From JAZDCJ01 sp036311985 (GTDB lineage Bacteria; Actinomycetota; Actinomycetes; Actinomycetales; Micrococcaceae): 26,345 bases of DNA. The translations under genes and the position numbers were made by a program. The stretch is from the NCBI RefSeq assembly GCF_036311985.1, contig NZ_JAZDCJ010000067.1. One strand, 5' to 3'. Shown here piece after piece: positions 7,913 through 14,983 of the stretch; position 1 is the stretch's first letter, and every line of letters begins with the position of its first letter. Under the pieces are notes generated by a model. That model saw nothing but the letters and a program-made list of their open reading frames with translations. It was not told where the DNA came from and ran no database searches.

Positions 7913-8611
7913 ATGGACCCCGCCACCCTCGCTGATCGCGGCCGTCGTCGTCTGCTGATCGCCACGATCGCGGGCGGGCTCGTGCTGCTCCTGCTGGTCG
8001 GTGTCGGCATCTACGGGCTGCTGCGCGGCCCCGCACCCCGCACCGACTCCACTCCCGCCGACACACCGAGTTCCACCGTGACCGCCCCGCCGGCCGGGCC
8101 GTCCGGTGAGGGGCCGGTGGCGGTGCCGCAGGTCGGCGGCCCGGAGGCGTTCGCCCGCGCGGTCGCCAGCGCGCTGTTCACCTGGGACACCACTACCGGT
8201 GATGGCCCGATGGACTACGCGCAGATGCTTGCGGATGTCGCCGCAGATGAGGAGGCTGCCGCGCTGGCGGGGGATGTGCGGGCGTATCTGCCGAGTGTGG
8301 AGGCGTGGGGGCAGCTCCGTCAGTACCAGACCCGCCAATGGCTCATCGTCGATACCGCGGTCATCCCGGAAGCGTGGGAGACCGCGGTCGCGCAGGCCGC
8401 ACCAGGCCAGATTCCCGCAGGCACCGTCGCGTACACCATTGACGGCACCCGGCACCGGGACGGCACCTGGGACACCGAACCTGTGGAGGCGTCCCGGCCG
8501 GTGTCGTTCACGGTGTTCATCGTCTGCACCCCGGCGGTCACAGGCCGCGGCATCACCGGCACGACCTGTGAGCTACTGCGCCTGTCCCAACTCGACAACC
8601 CCCTCCGTTGA
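7913..8611 (+). CDS. Single-pass membrane protein of the transfer channel (VirB8 position)
   Basis: The protein has 232 residues. After a short basic cytoplasmic end it has one transmembrane segment, about residues 12-38 (LLIATIAGGLVLLLLVGVGI), then a Thr/Pro-rich linker and an extracytoplasmic domain of about 160 residues ending in ITGTTCELLRLSQ. This layout and the place just before the wall hydrolase fit the VirB8/TcpC-like scaffold of Gram-positive type IV secretion systems, which has an NTF2-like fold. I cannot see a diagnostic motif, so that equivalence is inferred from topology and context. The ATG at 7913 is preceded by GGGAGGA with 5-base spacing. It begins the block of genes that build the channel. 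Confidence 0.68.
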   Translation: MDPATLADRGRRRLLIATIAGGLVLLLLVGVGIYGLLRGPAPRTDSTPADTPSSTVTAPPAGPSGEGPVAVPQVGGPEAFARAVASALFTWDTTTGDGPMDYAQMLADVAADEEAAALAGDVRAYLPSVEAWGQLRQYQTRQWLIVDTAVIPEAWETAVAQAAPGQIPAGTVAYTIDGTRHRDGTWDTEPVEASRPVSFTVFIVCTPAVTGRGITGTTCELLRLSQLDNPLR

Positions 8612-8626
8612 GAGCAGGTGGTTGTT

Positions 8627-9799
8627 GTGTGGAAGAAGCTCGCCGCTCTCGCGGTCGCCCTGCTGTTCTTCGCCCCCTCGGTCGTGCTTGTCGGGGTGGC
8701 GGCCGTGGTCAATCCTGCGATGACCGCATGCGCACCGGGCTCCCTCGCTGTGGGGCCGATCCCGGAGTCGCTGACCGCGACGACGCGCAACGGGCAGACG
8801 GTCACGCTGAACCGGACCCAGCTCACCCACGCCGCGACGATCATCACGGTCGGCGGGCAGACCAGCGGTGTCGGCCGTCCCGGCGTGGTGATCGCGCTCA
8901 TGGCCGCCCTCACGGAGTCCACGCTGCGGATGCTCGCCAACACCGGCACTTACCCGGAGTCCGGCGACTTCCCGAACGATGGCAACGGGTCCGATCACGA
9001 CTCCTTGGGCCTGTTCCAGATGCGTCCCGCCGCTGGGTGGGGCACCGTCGCCGAGCTGATGGACTCGACCTATCAGGCCAGAGCGTTCTACGGCGGCGAG
9101 ACCGGCCCGAACCACCCCTCCCCGCGGGGGCTGCTGGACATTCCCGGCTGGCAGCAGATGGACCCCGGCGAAGCCGCCCAGGCCGTCGAGGTATCCGCCT
9201 ACCCGGACCGCTACCAGAACTACCAGCCGGTGGCCGAGGCGATCCTCGCCGCCCTAACCCGCCCTGCGCCCACCGGCGGAGGAGGCGGCGGGGCGCCGAT
9301 CGTGCCGGAGACGACGCGCATCGTGTTCCCGCTTCCCGAAGGGACGTGGGTGGACACCGACAGCTTCGGGTGGCGCACCGACCCGTTCACCGGGGAACGC
9401 GCCTTCCACGCAGGGTCCGACCTTGCCGCCGCGGACGGCACCCCGATCCTCGCCATCGCGGACGGGGTGGTCGTGCACGCCGGCTACAGCGGCGGCTTCG
9501 GCGGGCTGGTCATCATCGAGCACACCGTCCGGGGCGAGCGGGTCGCGTCGTACTACGCGCATATGTGGGAGACCGGCATCCACGTCACCGAAGGGCAGAC
9601 CGTGACCGCGGGCCAGCACATCGGAGATGTAGGCTCGTCCGGCCGCTCCACCGGACCCCACCTGCACCTGGAAATCCACCCCGGCGGGCAAGGGCAGCCC
9701 GCCGTCGACGCCACCGCCTGGCTCGCCGACCACAATGCGGAAGGCGTCACCGGCGGGGACACCACCCTCGCGACCTGCACCGCGGGCGGTGGGGCCTGA
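8627..9799 (+). CDS. Bifunctional wall hydrolase: lytic transglycosylase-like plus M23 peptidase
   Basis: The protein has 390 residues. An N-terminal hydrophobic segment (about 3-28) exports or anchors it. Residues about 60-200 resemble a lysozyme-like domain: E97 in AALTESTLRM is the likely catalytic acid, followed by DSLGLFQMRPAAGWG, which matches the GLFQ motif of these folds. After a Pro/Gly linker (about 205-225) comes an M23 (LytM) peptidase domain with zinc ligands H261 and D265 (HAGSD) and H345/H347 (HLHLEI). Such VirB1/TcpG-type enzymes open peptidoglycan for the conjugation channel in Gram-positive systems. The GTG at 8627 is preferred over 8618 because AGGTGG lies at a workable distance only for the former. 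The stop overlaps the next ATG by one base. Confidence 0.88.
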   Translation: MWKKLAALAVALLFFAPSVVLVGVAAVVNPAMTACAPGSLAVGPIPESLTATTRNGQTVTLNRTQLTHAATIITVGGQTSGVGRPGVVIALMAALTESTLRMLANTGTYPESGDFPNDGNGSDHDSLGLFQMRPAAGWGTVAELMDSTYQARAFYGGETGPNHPSPRGLLDIPGWQQMDPGEAAQAVEVSAYPDRYQNYQPVAEAILAALTRPAPTGGGGGGAPIVPETTRIVFPLPEGTWVDTDSFGWRTDPFTGERAFHAGSDLAAADGTPILAIADGVVVHAGYSGGFGGLVIIEHTVRGERVASYYAHMWETGIHVTEGQTVTAGQHIGDVGSSGRSTGPHLHLEIHPGGQGQPAVDATAWLADHNAEGVTGGDTTLATCTAGGGA

Positions 9800-10065
9800 T
9801 GGACGTGTTTCCCGACTTCGGCGGCGTCGGCGGTGCCGCAGAGCTGCGCTCCATCGTCGGGGCGCTGCTGATGTTCGTCCTCATCATCGCCGCGCTCATG
9901 CTCATCGTCTGCGCGATCGTGTGGGCGGTCGCCTCATCCAGCGGCAACTACCAGGCCGCGACAAAGGCCCGCACCGGCTTGCTCGTCTCGGTCGGCGCCG
10001 CCGCGCTCGCCGGCGCCGGCGTGGCCTGGGCGAACTTCCTCCTCGGCGTCGGCGAACAGCTCTGA
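9799..10065 (+). CDS. Small two-helix membrane protein, DUF6112-type (VirB2 pilin-like)
   Basis: The protein has 88 residues with two hydrophobic helices, about 20-46 (IVGALLMFVLIIAALMLIVC) and 60-80 (LLVSVGAAALAGAGVAWANF), separated by a short polar loop SSSGNYQAATKAR. The length, topology and position next to the VirB6-like gene are those of VirB2/TrbC pilin-like subunits. I associate it with DUF6112 from memory of the sequence pattern. It overlaps the hydrolase stop (TGATG). A second, related copy lies at 10557, beyond a reversed NUDIX gene. There is no cleavable signal peptide that I can see. Confidence 0.75.
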   Translation: MDVFPDFGGVGGAAELRSIVGALLMFVLIIAALMLIVCAIVWAVASSSGNYQAATKARTGLLVSVGAAALAGAGVAWANFLLGVGEQL

Positions 10066-10075
10066 CCAGCCGGAG

Positions 10076-10471
10076 TCAGGTGAGGATGCCGGCGCCGCGC
10101 AGATAGTCGGCAAGGTTCGCCGTCACCGGGAGCTGGTCGAGCTCGGCGGCGGCGACCCAGCGGGCATCGTCCGCGTCGTCGCCCGATGCCAGCTCGCCGC
10201 CGGTGACGGTGGCGGCGAAGTCGTGCACCTCGAACACCCGCCCCTCGCCGGCCGGGATCGTCACGCACCACAGCTCACGCCCCACCGACACCCGCAGCCC
10301 AGTCTCCTCGAACGCCTCCCGCGCGGCCGCCTCAGCCAGGGTTTCGCCGGGCTCGACGCTGCCGCCGGGGATCGACCAGCGGCCCTTCTCCGGCTCGGTG
10401 CCACGCAGCACGAGCAGCACACGTCCCGCGTCGTCGGTGATGACGGCGCTGGCGGCCAGAACGATTTCCAC
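10076..10471 (-). CDS. NUDIX hydrolase (MutT-like), inserted in reverse orientation
   Basis: The protein has 131 residues, normal for a single-domain MutT-like enzyme. The NUDIX box is complete at residues 37-59: G37, E43, R51-E52, E55-E56 and G58 fit the G-x5-E-x7-RE-x2-EE-x-G consensus. Such enzymes hydrolyse nucleoside diphosphates linked to another group, such as oxidised dNTPs; the substrate here is unknown. The start is a GTG at 10471. It is the only gene in the ICE read against the operon and converges with the gene ending at 10065, with 10 bases between stop codons. It separates two paralogous pilin-like genes, so it looks like a late insertion or cargo. The gap 10472-10556 must hold its promoter. 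Confidence 0.88.
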   Translation of the reverse strand: MEIVLAASAVITDDAGRVLLVLRGTEPEKGRWSIPGGSVEPGETLAEAAAREAFEETGLRVSVGRELWCVTIPAGEGRVFEVHDFAATVTGGELASGDDADDARWVAAAELDQLPVTANLADYLRGAGILT

Positions 10472-10495
10472 CAGCCCAGGCTATCCGCCTGTCGC

Positions 10496-10515
10496 TGGGT
10501 GGCGGGGTGCACCTG
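10496..10515 (+). promoter_or_regulatory. Recurrent gap motif, weaker copy C
   Basis: In the gap 10472-10556 the sequence TGGGTGGCGGGGTGCACCTG shares the GTGCACCT half and the leading TGGG with copies A and B (14 of 20 positions identical to B by my alignment). A five-base stem CCCAG (10475-10479) and CTGGG (10495-10499) overlaps it. It again precedes a Shine-Dalgarno (AGGAG, 10545-10549). The gap also serves the divergent NUDIX gene. Confidence 0.3.
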
Positions 10516-10556
10516 ACAGCCGAGAACACGTCTCGCGAACAGTCAGGAGCATCCCC

Positions 10557-10826
10557 GTGATCGACATCGACCCCAACAGCTCTGGTCTTCCCGGCATCGA
10601 GCAGCTACGCATCATCGTCGGCGCCGTCATGACCGTCGGCCTGATCCTCTCGGTCCTTGCCCTCATCATCTCGGCGATCGTATGGGGGTTCGGCGCGAAC
10701 TCCTCCAACCCGCACCTCGCCAGCCGCGGCAAAGTCGGCGTGCTCGTGTCCTGCGGTGCGGCGATCATCTGTGGTGCCGCGGTGACGCTCATCAACTTCT
10801 TCTGGGGCGTCGGGCAGGCCGTCTGA
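10557..10826 (+). CDS. Second small two-helix membrane protein, DUF6112-type
   Basis: The protein has 89 residues and the same plan as the product of 9799-10065: a short acidic N-terminus, helix one at about 18-44 (IIVGAVMTVGLILSVLALII), a polar loop ANSSNPHLASRGK, and helix two at about 62-82. Shared positions include the motifs G-x-x-(E)LR-x-IVGA and SS-N...A..KG..GVLVS.GAA...GA. It is probably a paralogue arising by duplication, serving as pilin-like or channel subunit. The GTG start at 10557 has AGGAG seven bases upstream. Its stop overlaps the ATG of a tiny frame that leads into the TrbL-like gene. Confidence 0.75.
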   Translation: MIDIDPNSSGLPGIEQLRIIVGAVMTVGLILSVLALIISAIVWGFGANSSNPHLASRGKVGVLVSCGAAIICGAAVTLINFFWGVGQAV

Positions 10827-10870
10827 TGACCACCCCGGCAACGCGCCTCCCGTGGGGGTGGGTGCGGTGA
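10826..10870 (+). CDS. Possible 14-codon leader peptide before the TrbL-like gene
   Basis: An ATG overlaps the preceding stop (TGATG) and opens a frame of 14 residues, MTTPATRLPWGWVR, whose TGA overlaps the GTG start of the next gene (GTGA). The frame bridges the gap exactly and could couple translation through a G-rich stretch. A seven-base stem, CCACCCC (10830-10836) with GGGGTGG (10855-10861), lies inside it. It may be chance; there is no homology evidence. Confidence 0.35.
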   Translation: MTTPATRLPWGWVR

Positions 10871-12309
10871 GCGTGTGCGATGTCCCGGTCATCTCCGCCG
10901 TGTGCGACGCCGTGGGCGAGGGCACGGCGTCGTTGATCGCGGCCCCGTTCGACTGGCTGGGCCAGGCGATGGCCGGCGCGGCTGCCTGGTTGTTCGAGGC
11001 GGTCTGGACCGTGTTCGACACCACCACCCTGGTCGACGTCACCAGTCCTGAGTATGTCGGCGTCTACAACGTTCTGTTCGGCGTCGCGGTCTTTGTGATG
11101 CTCGTGTTCTTCTGCCTCCAACTCATCACCGGCCTCATCCATCGCGACCCCACCGCCCTGTCCCGCGCCGCCCTGGGACTTGCCAAGTCCGTCCTCGGGT
11201 CGTTCCTCGTCATCACCCTGACCGCGCTGCTGCTGGAAGTGACCGATCAGCTCTGCGTGGGGATCGTGCAGGCCACCGGCAACACGATGGAAGGAATGGG
11301 GACCCAGATCGGGCTCCTCGCCACGGGACTTGCCGGGATCAACATCGCTGCTCCCGGTGTCGGCGCGATCCTGACCATCTTCCTCGCCGGGCTCGCCATC
11401 AGTGCGGCCGCGATCGTCTGGTTCAGCCTCCTCATCCGCAAGGCGCTGCTGCTGGTCGCGATCGTGTTTGGCCCCGTCGCCCTGGCCGGGGCGACATGGG
11501 ATGCGACCAAGGGCTGGTTCGCCAAGTGGGCGGCGTTCGTGATCGCCCTCATCTTCTCCAAGCTCGTCCTCGTCGTGATCTTCCTCGTCGCGATCGGGCA
11601 AGTCTCCGCCCCCATCGAAGCGGACCTCGCCTCTATCAGCGACCCGATTGCCGGGGTGGTGCTGATGTTCGTCGCCGCGTTCGCGCCGTACATCACCTAC
11701 AAGTTCCTGTCCTTCGTCGGGTTCGATATGTACCACGCCATGTCCAGCGAGCAGGAGGCGAAGTCCGCATTGAATCGCCCGGTTCCGGTGCCGTCCGCAC
11801 CCAAGGGTGACAGTGCGAAGAAGGTCCTCGACGGCGGTAGTGATACCGGCGGCAAGCCCAGGGGCGGAAGCGTCGGAGGGGGTGGGTCGATGCCGCCGCC
11901 TGCGGGTGGCCCGGCGGCATCGGGCGGTGCCGGGGCGACCGGAACTGCCGGGGGCGCTGCCGCGTCATCCGGCGGAGCAGGCGCCGGAGCCGGAGCGGGG
12001 GCGGGGGCGGGGGCCAGCGCGGGTGCTGGTGCGGCCGCGGGGCCTGTCGGTACGGCGGTGGTCGTCGGCGGTGCGGTGGTCAAGGGTGCCGCGACCGCCG
12101 GACCGAAGGCCGGTGCCGCTGTCGGCGGTGCCGCGGAGAACCATGCCGGGGCTGCGGCCGAGCAGAGCACTCCGCCGCCGGTCCCGCCCGCGCAAGGCAC
12201 ACCGTCGTCACGTCCGGCACCTTCGACGCCGCCCGCTGCGCCCTCGTCGCCATCGCGGGGGTCGGACCCGCCGCCGCCTCCGTCCTCGAAGCCGTCCAGG
12301 AAGGAATGA
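10867..12309 (+). CDS. TrbL/VirB6-type conjugal transfer channel protein
   Basis: The protein has 480 residues. It has about six to seven hydrophobic helices between residues 60 and 300 (for example VLFGVAVFVMLVFFCLQLIT and FVIALIFSKLVLVVIFLVAI), with an amphipathic region before them. This polytopic core matches TrbL/VirB6 inner-membrane channel proteins. The last 160 residues are a low-complexity cytoplasmic or external tail rich in Gly, Ala, Ser and Pro, including Gly-Ala repeats at about 370-400 and proline clusters near the end. Long variable tails are common in Gram-positive members. The GTG at 10867 overlaps the stop of a 14-codon frame. It lies directly before the SCO6880-type gene, in the order usual for these actinobacterial systems. 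Confidence 0.85.
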   Translation: MSVCDVPVISAVCDAVGEGTASLIAAPFDWLGQAMAGAAAWLFEAVWTVFDTTTLVDVTSPEYVGVYNVLFGVAVFVMLVFFCLQLITGLIHRDPTALSRAALGLAKSVLGSFLVITLTALLLEVTDQLCVGIVQATGNTMEGMGTQIGLLATGLAGINIAAPGVGAILTIFLAGLAISAAAIVWFSLLIRKALLLVAIVFGPVALAGATWDATKGWFAKWAAFVIALIFSKLVLVVIFLVAIGQVSAPIEADLASISDPIAGVVLMFVAAFAPYITYKFLSFVGFDMYHAMSSEQEAKSALNRPVPVPSAPKGDSAKKVLDGGSDTGGKPRGGSVGGGGSMPPPAGGPAASGGAGATGTAGGAAASSGGAGAGAGAGAGAGASAGAGAAAGPVGTAVVVGGAVVKGAATAGPKAGAAVGGAAENHAGAAAEQSTPPPVPPAQGTPSSRPAPSTPPAAPSSPSRGSDPPPPPSSKPSRKE

Positions 12310-12313
12310 GCCA

Positions 12314-13771
12314 ATGGCCTCCACGCACACCGAGTACCCGTTATCGCCGGTGCAGTTCTCCCGCCTCACCCGACGGGGCATCCTGTTGGGCTTGTCGTTG
12401 CCGCAACTGATCGTCCTCGGCATCGCGATCCTCACCGTCGTCGCCTCCCTCTACACCAGCGGTGGCATGGGTCTGGCCTGGACGTCCCCGGTCTGGGCTG
12501 GCGCCGCCCTCCTCGCCGTGATCCCGGCAGGGGGCAGGAAGCTGATCGAGTGGGTGCCGATCCTGACCCGCTGGGCCGCCCGCACCTACCTCGGCCAGCT
12601 CATCTACCGGCGCCGCGTCATCAAGCCCCGGCCGGCCGGCACCCTCGCCCTGCCCGGGGACGCGGCGCCGCTGCGTGAATGGGAAGACCCGGAGACGGGG
12701 GCGGCGATGGTCCACGACCCCCACGCGCAGACCCTCACCGTCATCCTCGGCGTCTCCCACCCGGCGTTCGTGCTCCTGGACCCCGGCGAGCAGCAACGCC
12801 GCGTCGCAGGGTGGGGCCGCGTGCTCGCCGCCGCGTGCCGGTCCGGGCGGATCGCGCGGATTCAGGTGTCTGAGCGGACGTTGCCGGATTCGGGGACGGG
12901 GTTGGCGGAGTGGTGGCGCACCCACGGCACCGACGACGGCTCCTGGGCCGCGACCACCTACCAGGAGCTCATCGACCGTGCCGGCCCCGCCGGGGAACGC
13001 CACGCGACCACGATCAGCCTCGCCCTGGACATGAAGAACAGCGCCCGGCAGATCAGAACCTCCGGCGGCGGCATACGCGGCGCTGCGGCCGTGCTGCGGC
13101 AGGAGATGACCACCCTGAGCACGGCGCTCCGCGCGGCAGAGCTCACCTCGACCGGGTGGCTCACCCCTGGCGAGGTCGCCGTCATCCTCCGCGGAGTGTA
13201 CGACCCGGCGGCAGCCCCCGCCCTGGAACGCCACGGCGACCTCGGCCGCGATCTTGCCACCGCCGGGCCGGTGGCGGTCACCGAGACCTGGGACCGCCTG
13301 CGATCCGACAGTGCCTTCCATGCGGTGTTGTGGATCACTGAATGGCCCCGCTCCCAGGTCTACCCAGGGTTCTTTGCCTCGCTCGTGCTGTCCAACGGCA
13401 TCCTCCGCACCCTCGCCCTGCACTACACCCCGGTACGCGCCGACCAGGCCGCGAGGGACCTGCGGAAGAAGAAGACCGAACTCATCTCCGACGCCGCCCA
13501 ACGCCGCAAGATCGGACAGATCGAGGACGCCGCCTCCAGCGCGGAGCTCGACGACGTGCTGCAACAGGAGGCGGACCTGACCGCCGGGCACGGCGTCCTC
13601 CGTGTCTCCGGCCTCGTCTCCGTCTCCGCACCGACCGTGGACGAGCTCGACGCCGCGGTGGCCGCAGTCGAGCAGGCCGCGATCCAAGCCTCCTGCGAGA
13701 CCCGCCGCCTCGTCGGCCAGCAAGCCCAGGCGTTCACCGCGACCGCGTTACCGCTGTGCCGCCCGGTCTGA
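12314..13771 (+). CDS. SCO6880-type protein: PrgI-like plus VirB4 N-terminal half
   Basis: The protein has 485 residues. Two transmembrane helices at about 28-48 and 54-74 follow a short N-terminus, as in PrgI/VirB3-like proteins. Residues about 100-485 have the look of the VirB4/TraC N-terminal domain: a long helical segment RDLRKKKTELISDAAQRRKI and a region with GVLRVSGLVSVSAPTVDELD ending in QQAQAFTATALPLCR, which in VirB4 proteins directly precedes the ATPase domain. No Walker motif is present. The ATPase half is encoded separately at 14980. I match the family to Streptomyces SCO6880 from memory. The ATG at 12314 follows AAGGA after the TrbL-like stop. It probably joins the ATPase at the membrane. 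Confidence 0.82.
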   Translation: MASTHTEYPLSPVQFSRLTRRGILLGLSLPQLIVLGIAILTVVASLYTSGGMGLAWTSPVWAGAALLAVIPAGGRKLIEWVPILTRWAARTYLGQLIYRRRVIKPRPAGTLALPGDAAPLREWEDPETGAAMVHDPHAQTLTVILGVSHPAFVLLDPGEQQRRVAGWGRVLAAACRSGRIARIQVSERTLPDSGTGLAEWWRTHGTDDGSWAATTYQELIDRAGPAGERHATTISLALDMKNSARQIRTSGGGIRGAAAVLRQEMTTLSTALRAAELTSTGWLTPGEVAVILRGVYDPAAAPALERHGDLGRDLATAGPVAVTETWDRLRSDSAFHAVLWITEWPRSQVYPGFFASLVLSNGILRTLALHYTPVRADQAARDLRKKKTELISDAAQRRKIGQIEDAASSAELDDVLQQEADLTAGHGVLRVSGLVSVSAPTVDELDAAVAAVEQAAIQASCETRRLVGQQAQAFTATALPLCRPV

Positions 13772-13813
13772 CCCATCCCGCCATCAACCGTTCCCTTGTG
13801 AGGAGTCCCGATC

Positions 13814-14983
13814 ATGCCGACCTTCGACAACCCCGTGGAGGACGCGATGGAGGCATCCGCTGCGCTCCGCGGCCTCGCCCACGCCACCCGCACCTTCGAC
13901 GACCCCGCCGAGACGTACCCGGTGCTCGGGGAACTGCTGGCCGGGGTGCGGTCGCTGCGGCAGGTGCTCGACCAGCTCGCCGCCGCCCACATCGAGGCCC
14001 GGTCCCGCGCGCACACCGACGCGGGCAGCCAGCCCGCCGGGGCGACGGCGGCGCTTGCGGCGGCGGATGAGCTGCACCAGGCCGGCACCCTGCTGGACAC
14101 GGTCCATGACCGGGTCGATGCGGCGATGTCGCAGTCCGGGCGAATCGCCTGGCACCCCGCACCCGAACCCCTCGACACGACCGGCGCGACGCGCACCACG
14201 GTGCAGGCGGGTGAGCTGAGGTTGACGGTGTGGCCGGACGAACCATTGGGCGAGCATCAGCGGTACGCGTACCGCATCGAGAACCCGGCCACCGGGCAGT
14301 CGATCGAGGGACGGGACCTGTTCACCGGCACGGGCGCCCCCGTCTCACCCGAGCGGGCGCTGCGCGAGCTCGCGGTGTTCCTCTCCGCCGCAGGCGACGC
14401 ACGCCAGTTCGCGATCGACCATCCCGGCCAGCGCACCGACAACGACGGGGCGTTCCCGGACTGGGTGACCGATGCCGCCCGTCAGCACCCCGACACCCTA
14501 ATCGAGCTGATCGACCGCGACCCGGACCTCCCCGAGAAGCAGGGCGGCAGGCGGTGGGTCAGTGTCGTGTTCCTCCAAGGCGAGGAAGCAGACCCGGTGC
14601 TGGACATCATCGAACGAGACGGGACGGACGCGGCGATCGAGCATCTGGCGCAGTGGGATTTCGGGGTGGAGACGACCCAGGCTGCGCTCGAGAACGGGTA
14701 CGTCTACGACCAGCCCCCGACCGGCGCCCTGGACCGCACCGCCACCGGGGACGTCTACACCCTCACGTACAGTCCCTTCCTCGGCCACGTCTCGCTGCTT
14801 CGCATCCACGACGCCGTACGGGACCCAGCGCTACTGAACATCGACACGGCCGCGCCCACTCCGGCTCCGGCACGGCGGACGGTCGAACGGGCGCCGGTGC
14901 GGGCGGCGCGTTCGGAGGCGACGGATTGGTTCGCCCGCCGGCCGGGCGCATCCGCCTCGCACGGGCGGGGGTTGGCGCTGTGA
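13814..14983 (+). CDS. Transfer-operon protein of unknown function, multidomain
   Basis: The protein has 389 residues. Residues 1-105 are helical, with LGELLAGVRSLRQVLDQLAA, and resemble a small conserved ICE protein found next to VirB4-like genes. Residues about 125-230 look like a separate alpha/beta unit (RYAYRIENPATGQSIEGRDL), and 235-345 a third (RRWVSVVFLQGEEADPVLDI, then LTYSPFLGHVSLLRIHDAV). The end carries a conserved-looking tail DWFARRPGASASHGRGLAL. It has no membrane segment. GAGGAG lies 8 bases before the ATG. It sits between the two halves of VirB4, and its stop overlaps the ATPase start as GTGA. Single, double or triple domain fusion cannot be decided here. Confidence 0.72.
   Translation: MPTFDNPVEDAMEASAALRGLAHATRTFDDPAETYPVLGELLAGVRSLRQVLDQLAAAHIEARSRAHTDAGSQPAGATAALAAADELHQAGTLLDTVHDRVDAAMSQSGRIAWHPAPEPLDTTGATRTTVQAGELRLTVWPDEPLGEHQRYAYRIENPATGQSIEGRDLFTGTGAPVSPERALRELAVFLSAAGDARQFAIDHPGQRTDNDGAFPDWVTDAARQHPDTLIELIDRDPDLPEKQGGRRWVSVVFLQGEEADPVLDIIERDGTDAAIEHLAQWDFGVETTQAALENGYVYDQPPTGALDRTATGDVYTLTYSPFLGHVSLLRIHDAVRDPALLNIDTAAPTPAPARRTVERAPVRAARSEATDWFARRPGASASHGRGLAL

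Noticed and set aside
7625..8455. 276-codon minus-strand frame across the ParB-like gene end
   Set aside because: It runs antisense to two coupled genes and its protein lacks any domain or plausible start site.
8608..9780. Long +1-shifted frame over the wall hydrolase gene
   Set aside because: The other frame encodes clear lysozyme-like and M23 motifs; the shifted frame is Arg/Pro-rich noise that only becomes real near 9799, where the small membrane protein starts.
11970..12040. Short GC-rich tandem repeats resembling a repeat array
   Set aside because: They encode the Gly-Ala tail of the TrbL-like protein; there are no spacers, so it is not a CRISPR array.
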